Source: Sphingomonas endophytica (lineage in GTDB: Bacteria; Pseudomonadota; Alphaproteobacteria; Sphingomonadales; Sphingomonadaceae). From it: a stretch of DNA of 64,000 bases. Positions 25,437 to 33,504 of this stretch are shown here, piece by piece; position 1 is the stretch's first letter; every line of letters begins with the position of its first letter. The stretch lies in NCBI RefSeq assembly GCF_014199415.1, contig NZ_JACIJN010000007.1, forward strand, positions 1-64,000, given 5' to 3'. The notes under the pieces were generated by a model. That model saw nothing but the letters and a program-made list of their open reading frames with translations. It ran no database searches and was not told the DNA's origin. The position numbers and the translations under genes were made by a program.

Positions 25437-27863
25437 TTGACCACGATCGCAAGCCTTCTCCCGACGACGGCACCGGGCGCGATGCTGCCGGGTGCCGCCG
25501 CGCCCGTGCCGGGCGTGGCGGGCGCGAGCGGCGACTTCCTGAAGCTGGTGCTGCCCGGGTGCGGCGATGGAATCGCGGTCGGGGTCGCACCGGTGGCGGG
25601 CGAGGCGGGGCGGCAGGATCTTGCCGGCTCCGGCACCGGGCTGCCGCTGGTCGATGCCGTGTCGCCGAGCGGCGAGGCGGCGCTGGCGTGGCTGGCCGAT
25701 GCCACCGGGGTGCCGGTGCCGCCGCCGCCGCCCGCGCTGCCGGTCGAGACCGTCGTGCCTCCGCCGCCGGTCGCGGCGAAGGTGGCGGTGACCGCCCCGG
25801 CGCTTGGCGAAGCGACGGCTACCGTCCGGCCGCGGCTGCGGGTCCTCACGCCGGATGTACCGGTGCAGGTGCCGGCGCGCGATCAGGTCGAGCCGCTCGC
25901 CGATGCCGATCCGGCTGTGCCGACCGAAGCGGATGAGGATGATACCCCGCTCGCCAGCCCGACGGTCGTCGTTGCGGGGCCGGTCGCAGCCGTACCGCTC
26001 ACGCCAACGCCGGACATGGTCGCCGCGGCACTGGTTGCCGCGCCGACGACCGTCACGCCGGAGCTTGCTCAGGCAGCCGTGGCGGTCGCTCCGACGAATA
26101 CGCCGCTGCGCGGTCGCGAGGCGCTTGCGGTCGACCGGCGGCCCGCGCCCCACGCCGACGCGCCGTTTTTACCTGCGAACCCGTCGCTACGGTCGGACGC
26201 TGCGGCCGGCGCACCGGCGGCAGCTCAGACCGACGATGCCCCTGTCGCAGACGCCACAGCGACGCCGCCCACGCCGACGTCGGCACCCGCAGCGACCGTA
26301 GCGCCGCGAGGAACGGCGGCACCCGCTGCCGGCCGGGCGCGTTCGCTTCCGCCGTCGACAGCCGTCCCGCCGCAGACCGCTTCCGAAGCGCCGCAACAGC
26401 GCAGCGCGCCGGCAGCGAGCGTTTCACCGGCTCCGCCACCGCCTGTGGCGGCCGCTGCCCGAGCAGCGCGCCGCGACGCGCCCACGGTAGCCGAGATCAG
26501 CGCCGACACCGCCGCCGCGATCGTCGCCGACGCCGCGCCGCGGATCGCGCAACCGGTCGCACCCGAACGTGTCGCGTCGTCGCCGCTCGCCGCTACGCCG
26601 GCCCCGACCAACGCCGATGCGCCGGTCGCTGCTGCGTCATCGACTCTCCGTACCCCCGAGGTGACGTCGGCCGCGCCACGCCGCGCCGCGGTTGCCGCGC
26701 GCGCTATGCCGATTGAGACTGCGCCGGCCGTTCCGCCGTCCCCCGCAGCGGCCGCGCCTGTCACGGACGCGCCGGTCACGCCCACGCTTCCCGCCGCCGC
26801 GCGCCCGGCCGCAGCGCACGCCGGCGAAGCCCCTTTGCCCGCCACTTCGCGTGGCGAGGCCGCGCCACGCGTTGTCGAGACTCCCACGACGCCGGTCCTC
26901 GCCACCCCGCTCGCCGAGCGCGCGCCGGCTTCGACGCCTGCGGTGATCGCGAGTGCGGCGGCGGTGCGCGTCGATACGCCCGTCCTAACGCCCGTGACGA
27001 TGCCGCCCGCCCATGTCGCCGCTCCGGTGACGCCGCCGATCGCGAGCGCCGCCGCTCTCCTGCCGCAGCCCATCTCGGACGTCGTCGCACCCACGTCGCC
27101 GCCGCTCGCCGGCACGGCTGCACCGCTGGCGACGCCGACCGCCCCCGGGACGAGTGTCGACGCCCCGGCGGCAGATAGCCCTGCCCCGCCGGCCGCACCT
27201 GGCGAGTCGTCACCGATCGTGCGCGAAGTGGCGCGCCCTTCGCCCGCCCCGCTCCCGGTCGCTGGCGACGCAGCGCCCGCGCCGGCGATCGCCAGCGCCG
27301 CGCGCACCTTCGCCGAGGCGATCCACCGCGCGGTCACCGCCGACGACCGCGCGCGCCCCGCCGATCCGACCGCGCCGGTGAGCCAGCCGCAGGCGACCGC
27401 CGCGATCTCCGCCGCCGCGGTCACCGCGACCGGGCAGGCGCAGCAGCAGACGCTCGACATGCGCCAGCCGCACTGGCCCGCCGCGATGATCCAGCACATC
27501 GAAAAGCTGCGCGACATGGCCGACGCCAATGACATGCGCATCCGCGTCGTCCCCGACGCGCTGGGCGCGATCGACGTCGCGCTGCGCCGCGAGGGCGACA
27601 CGGTGCAGGTCCAGCTCACCGCCGAGCAGCCGCAGACGCGCGCGATGCTCGCCGATGCGCAGCCGCGGCTGACCGAAATGGCCGAGGCGCGGGGGCTGAA
27701 GCTCCACCATGCGCAGCCCGGCGGCACGACTGCGCAGGGCGACCGCCAGCCGTCGCAGCACCAACAACAGCAACAACGCGCCGCGCCAGTTCCGGCCGCG
27801 CCGCCGTCCGCCCGTCGCGCCGCCACCGCGGACGCCGACGACACCGAACACCGAATCGCGTGA
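25437..27863 (+). CDS. fliK: Very long hook-length control protein FliK
   Basis: An 808-residue protein. Only the C-terminal about 120 residues are conserved: MIQHIEKLRDMADANDMRIR, VPDALGAIDVALRREGDTVQ, QLTAEQPQTRAMLADAQPRL, the FliK substrate-specificity-switch (Flg_hook) domain, followed by a Gln-rich tail. The preceding about 650 residues are Ala/Pro/Thr/Val-rich, low in complexity and probably extended. In Salmonella the FliK ruler is about 405 residues and its length sets hook length, so this one is about twice as long. Start is a TTG just downstream of a sigma54 promoter; an internal ATG at 25481 is the alternative. Confidence 0.88.
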   Translation: MTTIASLLPTTAPGAMLPGAAAPVPGVAGASGDFLKLVLPGCGDGIAVGVAPVAGEAGRQDLAGSGTGLPLVDAVSPSGEAALAWLADATGVPVPPPPPALPVETVVPPPPVAAKVAVTAPALGEATATVRPRLRVLTPDVPVQVPARDQVEPLADADPAVPTEADEDDTPLASPTVVVAGPVAAVPLTPTPDMVAAALVAAPTTVTPELAQAAVAVAPTNTPLRGREALAVDRRPAPHADAPFLPANPSLRSDAAAGAPAAAQTDDAPVADATATPPTPTSAPAATVAPRGTAAPAAGRARSLPPSTAVPPQTASEAPQQRSAPAASVSPAPPPPVAAAARAARRDAPTVAEISADTAAAIVADAAPRIAQPVAPERVASSPLAATPAPTNADAPVAAASSTLRTPEVTSAAPRRAAVAARAMPIETAPAVPPSPAAAAPVTDAPVTPTLPAAARPAAAHAGEAPLPATSRGEAAPRVVETPTTPVLATPLAERAPASTPAVIASAAAVRVDTPVLTPVTMPPAHVAAPVTPPIASAAALLPQPISDVVAPTSPPLAGTAAPLATPTAPGTSVDAPAADSPAPPAAPGESSPIVREVARPSPAPLPVAGDAAPAPAIASAARTFAEAIHRAVTADDRARPADPTAPVSQPQATAAISAAAVTATGQAQQQTLDMRQPHWPAAMIQHIEKLRDMADANDMRIRVVPDALGAIDVALRREGDTVQVQLTAEQPQTRAMLADAQPRLTEMAEARGLKLHHAQPGGTTAQGDRQPSQHQQQQQRAAPVPAAPPSARRAATADADDTEHRIA

Positions 27864-27879
27864 TTGAGGGAATCGAACG

Positions 27880-28554
27880 ATGAGTGACGCTCCGGCCGCA
27901 GACGCCGCGCCCAAGAAGAAGGGCAAGTTGAAGATGATCGTGATCGGCGCCGTCGGCGTCATCGTCCTGCTGGGCGGTGGCGTCGGCGCCGGTCTGTATG
28001 CCGCCGGATCGGGGATGGTCGGCGGCGGCGGCAAGCCCGCCGCGCACGACGACCCCAACAAGCCCAAGCTCGTTCCCAAGAGCGAGCAGAAGCATCCCGG
28101 CGCGGGTGGTGAAGGCGGCGAGGGCGGCGAGGGCGGCCACGGCGGTGGCGAGGGCGCGGCCGAGGGCGGCGAGGGTGGCGAAGGCGGCGGCGAGGCGCAT
28201 GGCGCGCCAACCCCCGAGGGCCATGGCGGCGAGCCCTATGCCTCCAACTATTTCGCGATGGAAAAGGAGTTCACCTCCAACCTGCAGGATTCGGTGCACT
28301 TCATCCAGATCGGGCTCGCGGTGTCGACGCCCTATGACGACAAGGTCATCACGAATCTGAAGACCAACGATATCGCGATTCGCTCGGCGATCCTGCTGAC
28401 GCTCGGCGACACGCCCGAGGATCAGGTGTTCACCGGGGCCGGCAAGGCGCAGCTGCAGAAGCGGCTCGTCGCGACAATCAACCAGGTTTTGCGGGAAAAG
28501 GAAGGGTTTGGCGGGATCAGTAACGTCTACTTTACCACTTTCGTGGTTCAGTGA
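27880..28554 (+). CDS. fliL: Flagellar basal body-associated protein FliL
   Basis: A 224-residue inner-membrane protein. A Lys-rich cytoplasmic tip and one helix (MIVIGAVGVIVLLGGGVGAG) are followed by a striking Gly/Glu/His-rich linker of about 45 residues (GGEGGEGGEGGHGGGEG), then the conserved periplasmic domain (AMEKEFTSNLQDSVHFIQIG, ending VLREKEGFGGISNVYFTTFV). FliL rings surround stators in other bacteria. A GAGGGA site precedes the ATG. Family FliL is about 150-180 residues; the excess is the linker. Confidence 0.92.
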   Translation: MSDAPAADAAPKKKGKLKMIVIGAVGVIVLLGGGVGAGLYAAGSGMVGGGGKPAAHDDPNKPKLVPKSEQKHPGAGGEGGEGGEGGHGGGEGAAEGGEGGEGGGEAHGAPTPEGHGGEPYASNYFAMEKEFTSNLQDSVHFIQIGLAVSTPYDDKVITNLKTNDIAIRSAILLTLGDTPEDQVFTGAGKAQLQKRLVATINQVLREKEGFGGISNVYFTTFVVQ

Positions 28555-28560
28555 ACGTAG

Positions 28561-29499
28561 ATGGTTAACAGGCCCGCCTCCCCCGACGCCGGATTCGATT
28601 CCGGTACGCCGATCGGCACCGCTGCCGCATTGGGCGGAGGGTCGGGGGCGCCTGCCAAGCTGCATCCGTTCGGCGATCTGCACACGTTGCAGCATCTGTC
28701 GGCGCGCGCCGCGCGCGGCGTACGCCAGACCTTCGAGAGCTATTGGCGCGCCGAGACACGCGCCTGGGCCGAGCCGCTCGAGGTGCTGCGGCTCGCCGAC
28801 TATCGCGCGGCGCGCGGCGACAAGCTGACCGCGTGGCTGCCGCTGTCGATGGACGGCCGCCCGGCGCTGTGCGTCATCGACAGCCAGTTCGTCGTCGAGA
28901 TCATCGACCTGTTCTTCGGCGGCACCGGCGACGTCTCGCCGGTACTCGCGCTCGAATTCACCCCCGCCAGTGACGTGATCCTTGCGCGCATCGCCAAGGC
29001 GCTGGCGCGCGCGCTGGAAGTGGCATGGGAGCCGCTGGCGCGCGCGCGCTTCACCGCCGAGCCGTTCGAGCTGGGTGGGAACATGGTCCCCGGCGTCGAA
29101 GCCGACGAGGTGGTGATCGCCACCCGCTTCGCGATCGCGCGCGGCAGCGCCAAGCCGGCGTTCGTCGACATCCTCTATCCGGTCGCGACGCTGAAGCCGC
29201 ACACGGTCGCGCTGACCGGCAAGGTCGTCGCCAAGCCCAGCGAGGTCGACGCCGAATGGCGCACCCAGCTGACGCGCGCGGCGATGGGCGTGCGCTTCCC
29301 GGTCCGCTCGGTGCTCGCCGAGCCGACCATCCCGCTCTCGCGGCTCATGGATCTCAAGGAAGGCGACATCATCCCGATCAGCTTCGGCGCCGACGTGCCG
29401 ATCGTGGTCGGCGGGATGGCGCTGGGGCTGGGCACCGTGGGCACGTCCAACGGCCGTGCGGCCATTCGCATCTCCAAGTTCGAAGGACCCCTGCAATGA
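28561..29499 (+). CDS. fliM: Flagellar motor switch protein FliM
   Basis: A 312-residue C-ring protein. The core (about 45-300) has the SPOA-type ends: LHTLQHLSARAARGVRQTFE, LCVIDSQFVVEIIDLFFGGT, LSRLMDLKEGDIIPISFGAD. The N-terminus lacks an obvious EIDALL CheY-binding motif in its first 20 residues, where VNRPASPDAGFDSGTPIG stands instead, so CheY binding may differ. It starts six bases after fliL and overlaps fliN by four. Confidence 0.9.
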   Translation: MVNRPASPDAGFDSGTPIGTAAALGGGSGAPAKLHPFGDLHTLQHLSARAARGVRQTFESYWRAETRAWAEPLEVLRLADYRAARGDKLTAWLPLSMDGRPALCVIDSQFVVEIIDLFFGGTGDVSPVLALEFTPASDVILARIAKALARALEVAWEPLARARFTAEPFELGGNMVPGVEADEVVIATRFAIARGSAKPAFVDILYPVATLKPHTVALTGKVVAKPSEVDAEWRTQLTRAAMGVRFPVRSVLAEPTIPLSRLMDLKEGDIIPISFGADVPIVVGGMALGLGTVGTSNGRAAIRISKFEGPLQ

Positions 29500-29786
29500 A
29501 CGACATGACCGGCGGATTTGCCATCGACGCCGCCGTCGCCGCCAACCTGCGGCTGCTGCAGGGCGTCGACGTCAAGCTGACCGTCGAGATCGGCTCGACC
29601 ACCTTGTCGCTGCGCGAATTGCTCGCGCTGGGCGAATCGAGCGTGATCGAGCTGGACCGGCAGGCGGGCGAACTGCTCGACGTGCTGGTCAACGGCACGC
29701 TGATCGGACGCGGCGAGATCGTCACAGTCGGCGAGCGCTACGGCGTCAAGATGACCGAGCTGGTCTCGCCCGAGAAGCGCGGCTGA
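29496..29786 (+). CDS. fliN: Flagellar motor switch protein FliN
   Basis: A 96-residue minimal FliN consisting of little but the SPOA domain: LLQGVDVKLTVEIGSTTLSL, RELLALGESSVIELDRQAGE, VLVNGTLIGRGEIVTVGERY. It forms the bottom of the C ring with FliM. The ATG overlaps the fliM stop by four bases. Confidence 0.95.
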   Translation: MNDMTGGFAIDAAVAANLRLLQGVDVKLTVEIGSTTLSLRELLALGESSVIELDRQAGELLDVLVNGTLIGRGEIVTVGERYGVKMTELVSPEKRG

Positions 29787-29800
29787 GGGGCACGCACAAG

Positions 29801-30079
29801 ATGATGTGGACCTATATCCTGAAGCTGGTCGTCATGCTCCCGCTCGTCTGCGGGCTGATGATCGGCTGCCTGTATCTCTGGCGCCGCCTTGAATCGCGGA
29901 TGCCGGGCAAGCCGTCGACGCGCGGCATCGCGGTGCGCGAGACGATGATGATCTCGCCGGGCGTCAAGCTGGCGGTGGTCGATTTCGAGGGGCGTCGCCT
30001 GCTCGTCTCGGTCAACCGCGCCGGGGTGACGCTGGTCGACAAGGCCGAAGGGCGCGTGCCGGTGGAGCCGGTCGCGTGA
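29801..30079 (+). CDS. fliO: Flagellar export component FliO
   Basis: A 92-residue protein with one N-terminal membrane helix ([20 protein letters not shown], then IGCLYLWRR) and a cytoplasmic tail with [20 protein letters not shown] typical of FliO, which helps FliP assemble. Its start lies 14 bases after fliN, and its stop overlaps the GTG of fliP. Confidence 0.87.
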   Translation: MMWTYILKLVVMLPLVCGLMIGCLYLWRRLESRMPGKPSTRGIAVRETMMISPGVKLAVVDFEGRRLLVSVNRAGVTLVDKAEGRVPVEPVA

Positions 30080-30972
30080 GCGCCTCGGCGATGCACAGCG
30101 GCGCGCTGATTCGCCCGCGCGCGCGTACCGCGGGCAAGCGCTCGCACCTGATCCTCGCGCTGCTCGCGATCATCGTGGCGCTGTGCGTCGCGATGCCGGC
30201 GCTGGCGCAGAACTTCCCCGCCCCGTCGCAGCCGGCGGTGCAGGGTGCCCCGGCCGCGCCCGCGCCGGGGGTCGGCGACGCGGTCGACCGCGCGCTCGGG
30301 CAATTGTCGCGCGGCGATGCCGGCGCGCAGAACAACAACGGCTCGCTGTCGCTGTCGCTGCAGGTGCTCATCATCATGGGCCTGCTCACGGTGCTGCCGG
30401 GCATCGTGCTGATGATGACCAGCTTCACGCGGATCATCATCGTCCTGTCGATCCTGCGGCAGGCGATGGGGCTGCAACAGACCCCGCCCAATCAGGTGCT
30501 AATCGGCCTGTCGCTGTTCCTCAGCTTCTTCATCATGGCGCCCGCGATCAACCAGATCAACACGACCGCGATCCAGCCCTATTCGCAGGGCCGCATCGGC
30601 GGCACCGAGCTGATCCAGACCGCCGCCGCGCCGCTCCACGCCTTCATGGCCAAGCAGACGCGCGTGAAGGACGTGACGATGTTCGCGCAGATGGCGAAGT
30701 CGGGGCCGTATGCCACGCCGACCGACATCCCCTATTCGGTGCTGCTGCCGGCGTTCGTCACCTCCGAGCTGAAGACAGCGTTCCAGATCGGCTTCCTGCT
30801 GTTCCTGCCGTTCATCGTCATCGACCTGGTCGTCGCCACCGTGCTGATGGCGCTCGGCATGGCGATGCTCAGCCCGACGATCATCTCGCTGCCGTTTAAA
30901 CTGCTGCTGTTCGTGCTGGTCGATGGCTGGGCGCTGACGATGGGCAGTCTGGCCAATTCGTTCGCCACCTAG
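30076..30972 (+). CDS. fliP: Flagellar export gate protein FliP
   Basis: A 298-residue export-gate membrane protein. A long N-terminal leader (signal-like [20 protein letters not shown] near residues 28-47) precedes [59 protein letters not shown], and the C-terminal [20 protein letters not shown], then [20 protein letters not shown]. The GTG start overlaps fliO; an internal ATG five codons on is possible. A family A palindrome follows. Confidence 0.96.
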   Translation: MSASAMHSGALIRPRARTAGKRSHLILALLAIIVALCVAMPALAQNFPAPSQPAVQGAPAAPAPGVGDAVDRALGQLSRGDAGAQNNNGSLSLSLQVLIIMGLLTVLPGIVLMMTSFTRIIIVLSILRQAMGLQQTPPNQVLIGLSLFLSFFIMAPAINQINTTAIQPYSQGRIGGTELIQTAAAPLHAFMAKQTRVKDVTMFAQMAKSGPYATPTDIPYSVLLPAFVTSELKTAFQIGFLLFLPFIVIDLVVATVLMALGMAMLSPTIISLPFKLLLFVLVDGWALTMGSLANSFAT

Positions 30973-30974
30973 CC

Positions 30975-31050
30975 CGTCATTGCGAGCGCAGCGAAGCAAT
31001 CCAGTGTTTCGCGCGCCGCCCTGGATTGCTTCGCTACGCTCGCAATGACG
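30975..31050. repeat. Palindromic repeat family A, copy 3
   Basis: Near-perfect inverted repeat CGTCATTGCGAGCGCAGCGA and complement, filling most of the fliP-fliQ gap within the operon. Confidence 0.88.
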
Positions 31051-31079
31051 AGTGTGGGACCGGAATGAGAGAGTAGCTC

Positions 31080-31361
31080 ATGCAACCGCTCGTCGACGCC
31101 GATTACTTCCTGACCGTCGCCAACCAGACCATGTGGGTGCTGGCGCTCGTCTCCGCGCCGATCCTGATCCCGGCGTTGCTCTCGGGGCTGATCCTCGGGA
31201 TGGTGCAGGCCGCGACCTCGATCAACGAGCAGACGCTGAGCTTCGTCCCGAAGCTGATCGTCGTCGCGGTGTCGATCATGGTGTTCGGCGCGATGATCCT
31301 CGGGCTGCTGAGCGACTTCACGACCGAGATCTTCGCGCGCATCCCGGATCTGGTTCACTAA
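31080..31361 (+). CDS. fliQ: Flagellar export gate protein FliQ
   Basis: A 93-residue, two-helix export-gate subunit: ADYFLTVANQTMWVLALVSA, PALLSGLILGMVQAATSINE, TLSFVPKLIVVAVSIMVFGA. GAGAGAG lies before the ATG. It is separated from fliP and fliR by palindromic repeats, whereas these genes are usually tightly packed. Confidence 0.95.
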   Translation: MQPLVDADYFLTVANQTMWVLALVSAPILIPALLSGLILGMVQAATSINEQTLSFVPKLIVVAVSIMVFGAMILGLLSDFTTEIFARIPDLVH

Positions 31362-31380
31362 TCTTGCGCCAGCCTCTCCC

Positions 31381-31462
31381 CGTCACCCCGGCACAGGCCG
31401 GGGTCCAGAGCCACGCAGAACCGCGCTTGCGGCGCTGGACCCCGGCCTGCGCCGGGGTGACG
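31381..31462. repeat. Palindromic repeat family C, copy 1
   Basis: Inverted repeat with arms CGTCACCCCGGC(N)3GGCCG and complement, lying between fliQ and fliR. Copy 2 is at 37397. The gap 31362-31572 contains nothing else supportable. Confidence 0.85.
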
Positions 31463-31572
31463 GGAGAGATAGACGCGCCGCGGCAAAGCCGCGTCGTCGG
31501 ACGGACGCATGGCCTCCGCCGGCCGCGCTTGCTCCTCTGGCGCGCAGGGTGCGTGCGCTCGGAGCCGACGCA

Positions 31573-32346
31573 ATGTTAGGCTTCGGCCTCTCCATCGAAC
31601 CGCAGCTCTGGGCGCTGATCTTCGTGATGATCCGCGTCGGGGCGGCGTTCATCGCGGCGCCGGTGTTCGGCAACGTTTCCGTGCCGCTGCCAGTGCGGAT
31701 CACGCTCTCGGGCGCGGTCGGGGTGCTGGTGCTCGGCACCACGTCGATCCAGCCGCCCGCGACGATCTTCGCATTGTCGACCTTCGTCGCGGTCGCGGCC
31801 GAGGCGCTGGTCGGGCTGGCAATGGGCTTCATCGTCCAGATCGCCTTCGCCGCGCCGCTGATCGCGGGCGAGATCATCGGCGGGTCGATGGGGATCGGCT
31901 TCGCCAACATGATCGACCCCAATTCGGGCCGCTCCAGCCCGGCGATCGGCCAGTTCCTGTCGATCCTGCTGACGCTGCTGTTCCTGTCGCTCGACGGGCA
32001 TCTGGTGCTCGTCGACATGGTGGTGAAGAGCTACACCGCCTTGCCGCCCGGCGCGGCGTGGATGAACGCGGCGCAGCTGCGCGACATCGCGCTGTTCGGC
32101 GGCTATGCGTTCATGGCCGGGCTGCTGCTCGCGCTGCCGGTCGGCTTCCTGCTGTTGTGCCTCAACCTCGTGATGGGGATGGTGTCGCGCTCGGCGCCGT
32201 CGCTCAACCTGTTCTCGATCGGCCTGCCCGCCAGCCTCGCGGTCGGCGTCATCAGCCTCGCGATCGCGCTGCCCGCGATGGGCGATTACATGCAGGTGAT
32301 CGTCCGTGAGGGCCTCGCCGCCGCGCAAAGCCTGGTGCTCGGCTGA
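31573..32346 (+). CDS. fliR: Flagellar export gate protein FliR
   Basis: A 257-residue polytopic protein: LSIEPQLWALIFVMIRVGAA, FIAAPVFGNVSVPLPVRITL, GEIIGGSMGIGFANMIDPNS, GFLLLCLNLVMGMVSRSAPS, LNLFSIGLPASLAVGVISLA. The start ATG at 31573 has GGAG 9 bases upstream; an in-frame GTG at 31549 adds eight residues. The stop overlaps the flhB start by one base. Confidence 0.95.
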   Translation: MLGFGLSIEPQLWALIFVMIRVGAAFIAAPVFGNVSVPLPVRITLSGAVGVLVLGTTSIQPPATIFALSTFVAVAAEALVGLAMGFIVQIAFAAPLIAGEIIGGSMGIGFANMIDPNSGRSSPAIGQFLSILLTLLFLSLDGHLVLVDMVVKSYTALPPGAAWMNAAQLRDIALFGGYAFMAGLLLALPVGFLLLCLNLVMGMVSRSAPSLNLFSIGLPASLAVGVISLAIALPAMGDYMQVIVREGLAAAQSLVLG

Positions 32347-33470
32347 TGTCGGAGGGTGGCGACAAGACAGAAGCCCCAACCCAGAAGCGTCGTGACGACG
32401 CCAAGGAGAAGGGCGACGTCCTCAAGAGCCGCGACCTCGCGACCGCCTTCGTCGTGCTGGCCGGCATCACCTGGATCATGTTCTTCGGCCCGGCGCTGCT
32501 CGCTGCGTGTCGCGAGGTGATGGCGGCGAGCTTCAGCTTCGGGCGCGCCGATGTCGAGGATTTCCAGCCGTGGCGCCCGCTGGTGCAGGCCGGGTGGAAG
32601 CTCGCCGCGCCGCTCGGGACTTTGTTCGCGATCACGATCGCCGCCGCGATCGCCAGTCAGGCCGGGCTCGGCTCGCTCAGCTTCAACGCCAAATTGCTCG
32701 CGCCCAAGGCGTCGCGGATCAATCCCGGCTCGGGGATCATGCGCATCGTCGGGATGCAGGGCTGGATCGAGCTGGGCAAGTCGCTGCTCAAGGTGACGTT
32801 GCTCGGCGCGATCGGCGCGTGGATGCTGTGGCAAACCGCGCATTTCAGCTTCGGGCTCGCCGCCTCCAACCTGCCCGTCGCGCTCGCCGGGCTGGGGTCG
32901 ACGCTGACGCACGTCCTGCTCGTCATGGCGATGGGGCTGGTCGCGATCGGCATGATCGACGTCCCGACCCAGATCATGCAGCTGCTCAAGAAGCTGCGCA
33001 TGACCAAGCAGGAGGTAAAGGACGAGCATAAGGAGAGCGAGGGCAACCCCGAGATGAAGGGGCATATGCGCATGAAGCAGCGCGAGATGCTGTCCGGCGG
33101 CATGCACAAGGCGCTCGATCAGGCGCATGTCGTGCTCACCAACCCGACGCATTTCGCGGTCGCTTTGCGCTACGAGCGCGGGCGCGACGAGGTGCCGGTG
33201 GTGGTCGCCAAGGGGCGCGGCGCGCTGGCGCTCGCGATCCGCTCGGCGGCGAAGGATCGCGCGTTGCCGATCCTCGAATATCCGGCGCTGGCGCGTGCCG
33301 TCTATTACACCAGCCGCGAGGGACAGGAGGTGCGCGACGACCTGTACATCGCCATCGCCACCGTGCTGGCATTCGTCTTCGGCCTCAATGCGCAAGCCGG
33401 CGGGACGCAGCCGCCGATCGACGTGCCCGATACCGCACGTTTCGACGAAAATGGTGTCCGCCAGTCATAA
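32346..33470 (+). CDS. flhB: Flagellar export switch protein FlhB
   Basis: A 374-residue export-gate protein. The N-terminal GDKTEAPTQKRRDDAKEKGD, four membrane helices (about 35-225), and the cytoplasmic domain with the self-cleaving NPTH motif at residues 266-269 (HVVLTNPTHFAVALRYERG) are intact, so the FliK-triggered specificity switch should work. The stop codon overlaps the first element of the fliD sigma28 promoter. Confidence 0.96.
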   Translation: MSEGGDKTEAPTQKRRDDAKEKGDVLKSRDLATAFVVLAGITWIMFFGPALLAACREVMAASFSFGRADVEDFQPWRPLVQAGWKLAAPLGTLFAITIAAAIASQAGLGSLSFNAKLLAPKASRINPGSGIMRIVGMQGWIELGKSLLKVTLLGAIGAWMLWQTAHFSFGLAASNLPVALAGLGSTLTHVLLVMAMGLVAIGMIDVPTQIMQLLKKLRMTKQEVKDEHKESEGNPEMKGHMRMKQREMLSGGMHKALDQAHVVLTNPTHFAVALRYERGRDEVPVVVAKGRGALALAIRSAAKDRALPILEYPALARAVYYTSREGQEVRDDLYIAIATVLAFVFGLNAQAGGTQPPIDVPDTARFDENGVRQS

Positions 33471-33494
33471 AGAATCGCCGCGCGCGGCCGTTTA
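33468..33494 (+). promoter_or_regulatory. Sigma28 promoter of fliD-fliS
   Basis: TAAA (33468-33471, using the flhB stop), exactly 15 bases, then GCCGTTTA (33487-33494). The fliD ATG at 33505 is only about five bases beyond the expected start site. Confidence 0.82.
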
Positions 33495-33504
33495 GGAGAG
33501 CATC

